The notes under the pieces are model-generated. The model did not search any database. It was not told the origin of the DNA and worked only from the letters and a program-made list of their open reading frames with translations. Source: Paenibacillus sp. FSL K6-1330 (GTDB lineage: Bacteria > Bacillota > Bacilli > Paenibacillales > Paenibacillaceae). Taken from it: a DNA stretch of 64,000 bases. Made by a program: the position numbers and the translations under genes. The number at the start of each line of letters is the position of its first letter. The first letter of the stretch is position 1. Positions 15,617-24,166 of this stretch are shown piece after piece. The stretch covers positions 1,903,501 through 1,967,500 of the forward strand of contig NZ_CP150269.1 of the NCBI RefSeq assembly GCF_037976825.1. Reading direction: 5' to 3'.

Positions 15617-16801
15617 ATGAAGAAAAAAGATGTGGTCGCCATGCTGCTCGCAGGAGGTCAAGGCAAACGACTGAAAGGTCTGACGAAGACGCTGGCCAAG
15701 CCGGCTGTTTATTTTGGGGGTACATACCGGATCATTGATTTTCCGCTGAGCAACTGCTCCCATTCGGGAATCGACACGGTCGGGGTGTTAACCCAGTATG
15801 AACCACTGGTTCTGCATTCTTACATTGGCGTAGGAAGCGATTGGGATATGGACCGGTTGAATGGGGGCGTATTCGTGCTCCCGCCTCATGAACGCGAGGA
15901 CGGGACGACCTGGTACCGCGGGACAGCGGATGCGATTTATCGGAACCTCAAGTTTATTGACCAGTACGATCCCGAGCACGTCTTGATTTTGTCGGGAGAT
16001 CACATCTATAAGATGGATTACGACCGGATGCTGGCTTATCACAAGGAGAAGGATGCGGATTGCACCATCTCAGTCATTGAGGTGAGCCTGGATGAAGCGA
16101 AGCGGTTCGGCATGGTGAATACGGATGAGAACTACCGGATTTTCGAGTTCGAGGAGAAGCCTGCCCACCCGAGGAGTACAACGGCATCCATGGGCGTTTA
16201 TCTGTTCCGCTGGAAGCTGCTGCGATCTTATTTAATGCGGAATGCAGAGCTTCCGGATACAAACCATGATTTTGGCAAAGACATTCTGCCGAGCATGCTA
16301 GAGGACGGCAAAACACTGTACGCTTATCCGTTCGAAGGGTACTGGAAGGACGTCGGCACCATCGAGAGCTTATGGGAAGCTAACATGGATCTGCTCTGCA
16401 AGCACCCCAAGCTGGACTTGAACGATCCGATGTGGCGCATTTACACCCGGAACCCGAATCAGCCCGCAGAGTATATTTCTCCAACCGGCGTCGTCCGGAA
16501 CAGCATGATTAACGAGGGCTGCACCGTATGCGGCGAGGTAGAGCATTCGATCCTCTTTTATGGGGTGGAGGTAGGGGAAGGCAGCGTCATTACCGATTCC
16601 GTCATCATGCCCAAGGTGCGTATCGGCAGCCATGTACGCATACACCGGGCTATTATCACCGAGGACATGGTTATTCAAGATCATGCCGTCATCGGTCCGC
16701 CTGAGGAAGATCCATCCCGAATTGTGCTTGTAAGCGATCAAGATGAAGACGTCCTGAAGCTGCTTCAATCGTCGTCTTCGTCCCATAATAATCAAGGTTA
16801 G
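15617..16801 (+). CDS. glgC: Glucose-1-phosphate adenylyltransferase (ADP-glucose pyrophosphorylase)
   Basis: The 394-residue catalytic subunit makes ADP-glucose from ATP and glucose 1-phosphate, the first committed step of glycogen synthesis. Visible motifs are the N-terminal nucleotide loop [58 protein letters not shown] and [11 protein letters not shown]-terminal left-handed beta-helix of hexapeptide repeats starts near residue 290. AAAGGAG lies 9 bases before the ATG. It is first in glgC-glgD-glgP and ends 14 bases before glgD, with which it forms a heterotetramer in Bacillus-type systems. Confidence 0.97.
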   Translation: MKKKDVVAMLLAGGQGKRLKGLTKTLAKPAVYFGGTYRIIDFPLSNCSHSGIDTVGVLTQYEPLVLHSYIGVGSDWDMDRLNGGVFVLPPHEREDGTTWYRGTADAIYRNLKFIDQYDPEHVLILSGDHIYKMDYDRMLAYHKEKDADCTISVIEVSLDEAKRFGMVNTDENYRIFEFEEKPAHPRSTTASMGVYLFRWKLLRSYLMRNAELPDTNHDFGKDILPSMLEDGKTLYAYPFEGYWKDVGTIESLWEANMDLLCKHPKLDLNDPMWRIYTRNPNQPAEYISPTGVVRNSMINEGCTVCGEVEHSILFYGVEVGEGSVITDSVIMPKVRIGSHVRIHRAIITEDMVIQDHAVIGPPEEDPSRIVLVSDQDEDVLKLLQSSSSSHNNQG

Positions 16802-16815
16802 GACGGGATACGCAG

Positions 16816-17919
16816 ATGAGAGAACTCATGGGTATCATTAATTTGGAGCATGAACGGGATGTGCTGAGTGAATTGACGTATTACCGGTGCGGGGCTGCTG
16901 TGCCATTCGCGGGAAGGTATCGCCTGATCGACTTTGTGATGTCGAATATGATGCATGCGGGCATTGAGGATATTGCGCTGTTCGTTCGCAGGAAATACCG
17001 CTCCCTGATGGATCATCTGGGTGAAGGCCGGCCGTGGGATATGCACCGCAAGCGTGGCGGCCTATTCATACTTCCACCGGATTGGAATGATGAAGCCGAT
17101 GTGTCCGCTGGCGAGCTGCGGCATATTTATAACAATCTCGATTTTTTTGAGCGTGGAGCTGCAAAGCATATCGTGCACTCCGGCAGCCAGCATATCAGCA
17201 CGGTCGATTTGAACGAGGTGTACGAATACCATCTGGAGCAGGGTGCTGACGTGACGCTTGTTTATACAAGGGTAAATGCGGCGAGGGAAGAGCATCGTTC
17301 CTGCACCCGGCTCGATGTCGATGAGGACGGCATGGTAACGGATATTCATTACGATCATAAGCATGATGCGGTATACATGGAGATGTTCGTGATGGAGAAA
17401 TCGCGGTTTCTTGAGATGGCCGATCATTGCATCGCCCATGGGGGCAATCACTTTTTCCGGGACGCGATTATGCATAACCGGAACAAGCTGAACATTGCGG
17501 GATATGAATACCGCGGGTATCACGCGGTGATCAATTCGCTCGAAAGCTATTACCGTACCAGCATGAACCTTCTGAACCCGAAGGCGTACAACAGCTTATT
17601 CCGCAAGCAGGCGGTCCACACCAAGATCAAGTATGAGGTTCCCGCCAAATATTTGAATTCAGCCGATGTGAGCAATGCGCTGGTCGCCAACGGTTGCCAG
17701 ATCGACGGGGAAGTAAAGAACAGTATTCTGTTTCGCGGAGTACAGGTAAAGCGAGGCGCAAGCATCCATAACTCCATCATCATGCAAAAATGCATCATAG
17801 GCGAGAACGTGAGGCTGGAGAACGTCATACTCGATAAAGATGTGATGATCTCGCGAGATCATAAGCTTCAAGGCGATTTTCGCAAACCTTTTGTCATTGC
17901 CAAGGACATCTCGATTTAA
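16816..17919 (+). CDS. glgD: GlgD, regulatory subunit of ADP-glucose pyrophosphorylase
   Basis: The 367-residue paralogue of GlgC has a degenerate nucleotide loop: INLEHERDVLSELTYYRCGA replaces the GGxGxRL site, so it should not be catalytic alone. The C-terminal beta-helix is retained (NSILFRGVQVKRGASIHNSI). Known GlgD proteins bind GlgC and raise its activity. The ribosome site before ATG 16816 is weak (GGACGGG), consistent with coupling to glgC. Confidence 0.96.
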   Translation: MRELMGIINLEHERDVLSELTYYRCGAAVPFAGRYRLIDFVMSNMMHAGIEDIALFVRRKYRSLMDHLGEGRPWDMHRKRGGLFILPPDWNDEADVSAGELRHIYNNLDFFERGAAKHIVHSGSQHISTVDLNEVYEYHLEQGADVTLVYTRVNAAREEHRSCTRLDVDEDGMVTDIHYDHKHDAVYMEMFVMEKSRFLEMADHCIAHGGNHFFRDAIMHNRNKLNIAGYEYRGYHAVINSLESYYRTSMNLLNPKAYNSLFRKQAVHTKIKYEVPAKYLNSADVSNALVANGCQIDGEVKNSILFRGVQVKRGASIHNSIIMQKCIIGENVRLENVILDKDVMISRDHKLQGDFRKPFVIAKDISI

Positions 17920-17957
17920 TCGCAAAATAATACGAATCCGTCAGGAGGAACTTTCTT

Positions 17958-20402
17958 TTGTTTAACAACAAGGAAACATTCAAGCAGGTCTTTACGGAGC
18001 AGTTGGTGAGTCGGTTGGGGAAGGGACTTGAGGAAGCGACGGCTGAGGATGTATACAAAATCCTCGGCGGCATGATTCGGGAGTATGTCGGACGGGAATG
18101 GGCGGCTGCCAATCGGATATACCGGGATACCGGGCAGAAGCAGGTGTATTATTTCTCGCTTGAATTTTTGATCGGACGGCTGCTGGGAAACAATCTGCTG
18201 AACCTGGGGGTACTGGATATGGTCCGCAGCGGCCTTTTGGACCTGGGATGGAATTTGGAAGAGATTGAGGAGCAGGAACCGGACGCGGGGCTCGGCAACG
18301 GGGGGCTCGGACGTCTTGCGGCATGTTTTCTCGATTCGTTGGCGTCGCTAAGCTATGCAGGCCATGGGTGCGGCATCCGGTATAAGTACGGATTGTTTGA
18401 ACAGAAGATAATTGACGGCCATCAAGTCGAGCTGCCGGACAACTGGCTCCAGCGGGGCAACGTCTGGGAAGAGCGGCGGGCTGACAAGGCGGTGGAAGTC
18501 CAATTCTGGGGTTGCGTGGAAGTGGATGTGCAGGAGGGGCGAACCGTATTTCACACGGTGGATTATGAGCGTGTTCAGGCTGTGCCCTACGACGTTCCGG
18601 TGATCGGTTATGGCGAGGGGCAGGTAAATACACTGCGGCTGTGGAGCGCCGAGTCCGCTTCGGATATATCCAGAATCCGTTCGGCCCATCATCATAACAG
18701 CTATTATAAATTTTTGGAATATAACCGTTCGGTCGAATCGATATCGGAGTTTTTGTACCCGGATGATTCGGCATACGAAGGCAAGCTCCTTCGGCTGAAA
18801 CAGCAGTACTTCCTCTGTTCCGCAGGCGTTCAGAGCATTCTTAGAACGTTCGACAAGCTGGGACGGACCTATCATGAACTTCCCGAGCATGTTGCCATTC
18901 ATATCAATGATACCCACCCGACGCTGGTGATTCCGGAGCTGATGCGGATTCTGATCGATGACAAGGGCTTCGGTTGGGATGAGGCATGGGACATCGCGAG
19001 CCGGACCGTATCCTACACGAACCACACCTTGCTTAGCGAAGCGTTGGAAAAATGGCCTGCCGGCATGGTTCGTGAGCTGCTGCCGCGCATTTACATGATG
19101 ATTGAAGAGATCAATAAACGCTTCTGCGGCATGCTGCTGGAACGCTATCCAGGGGACCATGAGCGCATATCGCAGCTCGCCATCATCGAAAGCGACCAGA
19201 TCCGCATGGCCAATCTGGCGATTGTGGGTAGCTATCATGTGAACGGCGTAGCTGCGCTGCACACGGAACTGCTGAAGACCCAGGTCATGAAGCCGCATTA
19301 TGAGCTGTATCCGGAGCGATTCAGTAATAAAACCAACGGGATTACCCACCGGCGCTGGCTGATGCACAGCAACCCCGGCCTGAGTCAATTGATCTGCGAC
19401 GGTATCGGCACTTCATGGATCACGGATCCTCATCAATTGATCCAGCTCAAGTCACTCAAGACCGACACCGCCTTTCAGCAGGGGATTCAGCGGACCAAAC
19501 GGAGCAATAAAGAACGGCTTGCCGAATACATCGCCAATAAGCAAGGGGTCGTGATCAATCCCGATTCCATATTCGATGTCCATGTGAAGCGGCTGCACGG
19601 TTACAAGCGGCAATTGTTGAATATTTTACGAGTGATGCACGTGTATAACGAGATTAAGGATCAGCCAAGCGCGGATCGCGTTCCCCGTACCGTCATTTTT
19701 GGGGCGAAGGCAGCGCCGGGTTACTATCTGGCCAAAAGCATCATCAAACTCATTAATGTCGTTGCCGAAGTCGTGAATAAGGATCCGCAGGTCAATGACA
19801 AACTCCAGGTGCTGTTCCTGGAAAATTATTCGGTGTCTCTGGCGGAGAAGATTATTCCCGCAGCCGATGTGAGCGAGCAGATTTCCACGGCTGGCAAGGA
19901 GGCATCCGGCACGGGAAACATGAAGTTCATGATGAACGGTGCGTTGACCATCGGCACGCTGGATGGGGCTAACGTGGAAATGTTCGAGCTGCTCGGCAAT
20001 GAGAATATGTTCCTGTTCGGTTTGAAGCTGGAGGAAGTGCTCGAGTATTACAGGACGGGAGCTTATGTATCCAGGGAACGGTATGAGCAGGATCCGAGAA
20101 TCGCCCGCGTGCTGAATCAGTTGATATCCTCAGGACCGTTCTGCTGTCACGAGTTGGAGTTTGGTCAGATTCTTCAGTCCCTGCTGGATCATAACGATGA
20201 GTTTTTTGTATTAGCGGACTTTTCCAGTTATGTGGCAACCCAGTCGGATATCGATGATGCTTATTTGAATAGTGGATCCTGGACCGAGAAGTCAATTGTA
20301 AATATCGCACACTCGGGACATTTCTCCAGTGATAACACGATTCACCGTTATGCATCCGACATCTGGAATGTTTCTCCTGTTAAAGTCGGTGTGAATAGAT
20401 AA
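17958..20402 (+). CDS. glgP: Glycogen phosphorylase
   Basis: The 814-residue enzyme releases glucose 1-phosphate from glycogen with pyridoxal phosphate. The cofactor site EASGTGNMKFMMNGALTIG is present, with Lys 656, and N-terminal segments are typical (YYFSLEFLIGRLLGNNLLNL, GLGNGGLGRLAACFLDSLA, INDTHPTLVIPELMRIL). The TTG start at 17958 has AGGAGG ten bases upstream. It closes a three-gene operon. The synthase (glgA) and branching enzyme (glgB) genes, present in the B. subtilis glg operon, are absent here and must lie elsewhere or be missing. Confidence 0.97.
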   Translation: MFNNKETFKQVFTEQLVSRLGKGLEEATAEDVYKILGGMIREYVGREWAAANRIYRDTGQKQVYYFSLEFLIGRLLGNNLLNLGVLDMVRSGLLDLGWNLEEIEEQEPDAGLGNGGLGRLAACFLDSLASLSYAGHGCGIRYKYGLFEQKIIDGHQVELPDNWLQRGNVWEERRADKAVEVQFWGCVEVDVQEGRTVFHTVDYERVQAVPYDVPVIGYGEGQVNTLRLWSAESASDISRIRSAHHHNSYYKFLEYNRSVESISEFLYPDDSAYEGKLLRLKQQYFLCSAGVQSILRTFDKLGRTYHELPEHVAIHINDTHPTLVIPELMRILIDDKGFGWDEAWDIASRTVSYTNHTLLSEALEKWPAGMVRELLPRIYMMIEEINKRFCGMLLERYPGDHERISQLAIIESDQIRMANLAIVGSYHVNGVAALHTELLKTQVMKPHYELYPERFSNKTNGITHRRWLMHSNPGLSQLICDGIGTSWITDPHQLIQLKSLKTDTAFQQGIQRTKRSNKERLAEYIANKQGVVINPDSIFDVHVKRLHGYKRQLLNILRVMHVYNEIKDQPSADRVPRTVIFGAKAAPGYYLAKSIIKLINVVAEVVNKDPQVNDKLQVLFLENYSVSLAEKIIPAADVSEQISTAGKEASGTGNMKFMMNGALTIGTLDGANVEMFELLGNENMFLFGLKLEEVLEYYRTGAYVSRERYEQDPRIARVLNQLISSGPFCCHELEFGQILQSLLDHNDEFFVLADFSSYVATQSDIDDAYLNSGSWTEKSIVNIAHSGHFSSDNTIHRYASDIWNVSPVKVGVNR

Positions 20403-20431
20403 TCTATCTCTATTACAAAATCTAAAAAAAG

Positions 20432-20460
20432 AACCCCGCCATAGGCTTGGCGGGGTTTCC
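20432..20460 (+). terminator. Terminator of the glg operon
   Basis: AACCCCGCC and GGCGGGGTT form a perfect 9-bp stem with an 8-base loop. It is preceded by an A run and followed by TCC, so the T tract is short. Confidence 0.75.
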
Positions 20461-20744
20461 ATAGGTGCTCTATTGGAATGTTCTTCATCATAGCATATGA
20501 TGGATGCTTGGAAAATGACTAGATAGATTTACCGATTTACGTGATTGGACAGCCCGTTTTTTCATAGGTGAGAAGAGCCTTCTTATTGGTTAGCGGAGGC
20601 CTGCTTATTATAGAAGAAACTCATCGTTCCGGCCCGAAATGCTAAAATGCTTTCTACTGCAATCGTCTATCATTCTTTGAAATCACCCAGTTCACGATTG
20701 GAATAGGATAGGTTCGGTGAGTTCCTTCCTTCTGATAGGCAGGG
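20461..20744. other. Intergenic region, nothing identified
   Basis: This stretch of about 285 bases lies between the glg terminator and the terminator of the convergent PgpA-like gene. I see no ORF with a ribosome site, no RNA motif and no repeat. Confidence 0.5.
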
Positions 20745-20783
20745 AAAAAGGAGATTCGCATTCTGTGCGAATCTCCTTTTTTG
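20745..20783. terminator. Bidirectional terminator
   Basis: AAAAAGGAGATTCGCA and TGCGAATCTCCTTTTT (20745-20760 with 20766-20781) form a 16-bp perfect stem with a 5-base loop and T runs in both directions. It serves the minus-strand PgpA-like gene ending at 20794. Confidence 0.85.
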
Positions 20784-20793
20784 GGAGAGTGGT

Positions 20794-21357
20794 TTATTCT
20801 TTTGGAAGCTCTTCGGTCGTTCCGAACAGTTCGATCTCCCGCTCCGCTTGCTTACGATGGGCGATCCGGCTGCTGGCGGCCGCGGCAACCGCGCCGACGA
20901 TATCGTCGAGGAAGGTATGTACACGGCCGCTTGATTTATCATTCAATTGCTCGAGAATGCCGGGCTTGAGCTTGTCAATATACCCGTAGTTCGTGAAGCC
21001 GATGCTTCCATATACGTTAACGATGGAAAATGCCAGGATTTCATCCACGCCGTATAAGCCTTCGTCATTGGCCAGCATTTCTTGAAGCGGGGATATGAGA
21101 TTGCCTTCCTCCGCCAAAATATCTAATTGAATTCCGGTTAACACCGCGTTTTGGACTTCGCGTTTGCTAAGTACGGCATCCACATTCTCCATGCATTCTT
21201 CCATAGTCAAATTCGGGTAGTATTTTTTCTGAAGGATCATCACTAGTTCAGCGATTTCCTCCAACTTGATTCCGCGCTTATGCAGCAGGCTCCGTGTCGC
21301 TTCCGCTACCTTCTTGCTGTTCAGACTGTATGGAATGTTTGAATCGTTTTCTGCCAT
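20794..21357 (-). CDS. Phosphatidylglycerophosphatase A-family protein (YutG-like)
   Basis: The 187-residue product resembles YutG and the PgpA family: RSLLHKRGIKLEEIAELVMI, GIQLDILAEEGNLISPLQEM, GLYGVDEILAFSIVNVYGSI, TFLDDIVGAVAAAASSRI. The acidic residues in the YGVDE and FLDDIVGA segments are those expected around the active site. PgpA removes phosphate from phosphatidylglycerophosphate, but the Gram-positive members are soluble and their activity is less clear. ATG 21357 has GAGGTGAG eight bases upstream. Confidence 0.82.
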   Translation of the reverse strand: MAENDSNIPYSLNSKKVAEATRSLLHKRGIKLEEIAELVMILQKKYYPNLTMEECMENVDAVLSKREVQNAVLTGIQLDILAEEGNLISPLQEMLANDEGLYGVDEILAFSIVNVYGSIGFTNYGYIDKLKPGILEQLNDKSSGRVHTFLDDIVGAVAAAASSRIAHRKQAEREIELFGTTEELPKE

Positions 21358-21523
21358 GATGGAACTCACCTCATTTTCGTGGTTGATGAAGATGCTTACG
21401 ACGATTGTACTTTTTCCACCCCCCTTTGTCCAGAAAGGACAAAACTGCGAGTTATTTTTTTGGAAAGGGCTCGTATACATAGGAGTACAACCTGTACAAA
21501 AAAATGTTAGGGAGGAACAATAC

Positions 21524-22582
21524 ATGAAACGTAGTAATCGTAATCTTCGCAGGCTTTCCGCCGCCGGGCTGCTTGCTGTTCCGATCGTGTTGTCCGGCTG
21601 CGGCGTGTTTTCCGGGAAGCAATCGGAGGCGATTGACCCGCCGCCTGCGCAAGTGGAGAAGCAGATGCTGAACACGACCGGATCCACAGCGGCACAAGGA
21701 GACATTGGCACGCAGACAACGGTTTATCTTTCGGATGCGCGGGGAATGCTGGCACCTGTAACCTTGGGTATTCCGAAGGTAGAAGGTGCAAGCGCAGTGA
21801 AAGAATCTCTTGAAGTGCTTGTGAACGGAGGCCGCTATGCTGGCTATGTTCCACAGGGCTTCCAGGCGGTATTGCCTGCCGGTACGCAGATCCATAATGT
21901 GACGGTTGATCCGGAGAGTAAATTGGCCGTTGTTGAATTCAATAAATCGTTTACGGAGTATCAAGCGGCAGATGAACGAAGAATCTTGGAGGCGTTGACG
22001 TGGACGCTGACGGGACACGAAGGCATCGAGTCGATGCAGGTATGGGTGGACGGAGTCAAACTGACGGAAATGCCAGTCAACCACACGCCGCTGGACCGTC
22101 CGCTTTCACGTGCGATGGGTATCAACCTTCAAAAGGCGGATGACGCATTGTATACTTCCTCTTCGCCGGTTACCGTTTATTTCTCTTCCGTGACGCCTGA
22201 CGGCATTCAGTATTATGTACCTGTTACAAGACTTGTTCCAACCGGACAGGACGCGGTTAAGGCTGCCTTGAATGAACTGATCCGGGGACCGCATTACGGT
22301 GATGGGCTTGTCGAGGTCATCCCGGACGATACCACCGTTGCATCGGTCGAAAAAGGTGAGGACGGTGCTGTTACCGTATCGCTTCAGGACAGCATGTTTG
22401 AGCAGGGAGAGCAGGTTCCAACCGAATTGCTGCAGGCCGTCGTGCTAACCGTAGCCGAGAATTCGGATGATGCGAAGGTGAAAATTCGGATGAATGATCT
22501 CTCTGAGGTGGTTGGAACGGATAGCCGCAATTATAGCGAGCCTGTCGGCCGTCCGGAGTTCATTAACGAAATTTCGATTTGA
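21524..22582 (+). CDS. gerM: GerM-like germination/sporulation lipoprotein
   Basis: A 352-residue lipoprotein with basic N-terminus, hydrophobic core and lipobox LSGC (Cys 26). Two GerMN domains follow (about residues 70-180 and 215-330), each with the pattern TVYLSDARGMLAPV / TVYFSSVTPDGIQYYVPVTR and a V-A-x-V-E-F-N type strand. In B. subtilis gerM is sporulation-expressed, affects germination and forms part of the mother cell-forespore channel apparatus. It lies directly upstream of rph there as here. GGGAGGAACAATAC before ATG sets the start; a longer open frame back to 21266 overlaps the divergent gene and is not used. Confidence 0.92.
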   Translation: MKRSNRNLRRLSAAGLLAVPIVLSGCGVFSGKQSEAIDPPPAQVEKQMLNTTGSTAAQGDIGTQTTVYLSDARGMLAPVTLGIPKVEGASAVKESLEVLVNGGRYAGYVPQGFQAVLPAGTQIHNVTVDPESKLAVVEFNKSFTEYQAADERRILEALTWTLTGHEGIESMQVWVDGVKLTEMPVNHTPLDRPLSRAMGINLQKADDALYTSSSPVTVYFSSVTPDGIQYYVPVTRLVPTGQDAVKAALNELIRGPHYGDGLVEVIPDDTTVASVEKGEDGAVTVSLQDSMFEQGEQVPTELLQAVVLTVAENSDDAKVKIRMNDLSEVVGTDSRNYSEPVGRPEFINEISI

Positions 22583-22694
22583 CGCTTCACCGCTATCTTT
22601 GAAATATGCGCCGGAAAAGGTGCTTTTGTGCCTGCACTTTGGTAGAATAGGGAATGCTAATCAGGATTGCGATAAGAAGTAGGAGGCAGAAAAC

Positions 22695-23453
22695 ATGAGA
22701 TCTAACGGACGTAAGAGCGATGAGCTTCGACCGATGAATTTATCGACCCATGTGAATAAATATGCGGAAGGCTCCGTGTACATCGAGATGGGAGACACCA
22801 AGGTGCTGATTACGGCGACCGTGGATGAGAAGGTTCCCCCGTTTCTGAAAGGACAAGGAAAGGGCTGGGTGACGGCTGAATACTCAATGCTGCCGCGCGC
22901 AACACAATCCCGCAACCAACGGGAAGCCAATCGCGGTAAACTCAGTGGCCGGACGATGGAAATTCAGCGGCTGATCGGCAGAGCGCTTAGGTCTGTTGTG
23001 AATCTGCATGCTCTTGGCGAGCGGACAATTACGCTGGACTGCGATGTAATCCAGGCGGATGGCGGAACGCGGACCACCTCCATTACAGGAGCATTTGTAG
23101 CTTTAGCCATAGCGGTAAATAAAATTGCAGAACAACATAAACTAGCGGTATTTCCGATAACGGACTACCTGGCCTCCATTAGCGTGGGCATTGCTGGCGG
23201 ACAGGCGCTGCTGGATCTGAACTATGAAGAGGATTCCAAAGCGAAGGTAGATATGAATCTGGTCATGACCGGAAGCGGCAAATTCGTTGAGGTTCAGGGG
23301 ACTGGCGAAGAGAGCCCGTTTTCTCGTGAGGAGCTGGATCAGATCCTGGAGCTTGGGGAACAGGGAATCCGCGAGCTCATCGAGCGTCAGCAGGAGGCAC
23401 TTGGCCCCATCGCAGCTAAAATCGGTTCCGTGAATGCGGGTACTGGAGTATAA
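22695..23453 (+). CDS. rph: Ribonuclease PH
   Basis: A 252-residue phosphorolytic 3'-5' exoribonuclease that trims tRNA 3' ends. Visible family motifs are [74 protein letters not shown] and [27 protein letters not shown] precedes the ATG by 10 bases. rph stops 5 bases before the rdgB start. Confidence 0.97.
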   Translation: MRSNGRKSDELRPMNLSTHVNKYAEGSVYIEMGDTKVLITATVDEKVPPFLKGQGKGWVTAEYSMLPRATQSRNQREANRGKLSGRTMEIQRLIGRALRSVVNLHALGERTITLDCDVIQADGGTRTTSITGAFVALAIAVNKIAEQHKLAVFPITDYLASISVGIAGGQALLDLNYEEDSKAKVDMNLVMTGSGKFVEVQGTGEESPFSREELDQILELGEQGIRELIERQQEALGPIAAKIGSVNAGTGV

Positions 23454-23457
23454 TCCC

Positions 23458-24087
23458 ATGACATTGACACTTGGAGACACGCTAATTGTAGCTACCCGCA
23501 ATCAAGGGAAAGTCAAGGAATTTGCGCATGCTTTTGCTGCTTTCGGTACGGAGGTCAAGAGCATGTACGATTACCCTGATCTGCCGGATGTCGTTGAGGA
23601 TGGAGCAACGTTCGCAGCTAATGCATTTAAAAAAGCCAAGGCGGTTGGCGACGCACTGGGATTGCCTGTTCTGGCTGATGATTCCGGATTATGCGTGGAT
23701 GCGCTGAATGGTGCGCCCGGCGTTTATTCCGCACGTTATGCCGGCGAGCACGGCGCGGACGAGGACAATAACGAGAAGCTGCTCAGTGAACTGGAACAAT
23801 TAAGGCTTGGTGAAGATACGGAGCAGCCCTTGCTAAGTCCGGCCCGATTTGTCTGTGTGCTGGTGCTGTATGATCCGGTCTCGGGAGAAAAGCTCGAGGC
23901 TGAGGGGAGCGTTGAAGGCTGGATCACGTCGGATCCGTCCGGAAAGGGCGGATTTGGATATGACCCGCTGTTCTACCTGCCAAGCCATGAGAAGACGATG
24001 GCCGAGCTTTCCCTGGAAGAGAAACAGGAGATCAGCCATCGGGGAAAAGCACTGCGCAAGCTTGTAGCGGACCTGCAGGCGCGATAA
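23458..24087 (+). CDS. rdgB: XTP/dITP pyrophosphatase (RdgB/HAM1 family)
   Basis: The 209-residue enzyme hydrolyses non-canonical purine triphosphates (XTP, dITP, ITP) to monophosphates, protecting nucleic acids. Signature segments are LIVATRNQGKVKEF, VVEDGATFAANAFKKAK, VLADDSGLCVDALNGAPGVY, SARYAGEHG and GKGGFGYDPLFYLPS with Lys/His near the end (ISHRGKALRKL). ATG 23458 has TGGAG nine bases upstream; ATG 23434 inside rph is less likely. This is the ysnA position of the Bacillus cluster. Confidence 0.96.
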   Translation: MTLTLGDTLIVATRNQGKVKEFAHAFAAFGTEVKSMYDYPDLPDVVEDGATFAANAFKKAKAVGDALGLPVLADDSGLCVDALNGAPGVYSARYAGEHGADEDNNEKLLSELEQLRLGEDTEQPLLSPARFVCVLVLYDPVSGEKLEAEGSVEGWITSDPSGKGGFGYDPLFYLPSHEKTMAELSLEEKQEISHRGKALRKLVADLQAR

Positions 24088-24105
24088 CCGAATAAGGTGC
24101 TATAA

Positions 24106-24152
24106 AAAGAAACCATACCGGCCTACTGCTGGTATGGTTTCTTTGATTTTTT
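24106..24152. terminator. Bidirectional terminator between rdgB and asnB
   Basis: AAAGAAACCATACC pairs with GGTATGGTTTCTTT (24106-24119 with 24131-24144), followed by GATTTTTT on the plus strand and preceded by AAAA, so it serves both convergent genes. Confidence 0.85.
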
Positions 24153-24166
24153 AGAACAATAAGGAC

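Noticed and set aside
21266..21523. N-terminal extension of gerM by 86 residues
   Set aside because: It runs through the divergent PgpA-like gene and its ribosome site. The lipoprotein signal beginning at ATG 21524 with GGGAGG upstream marks the true start.
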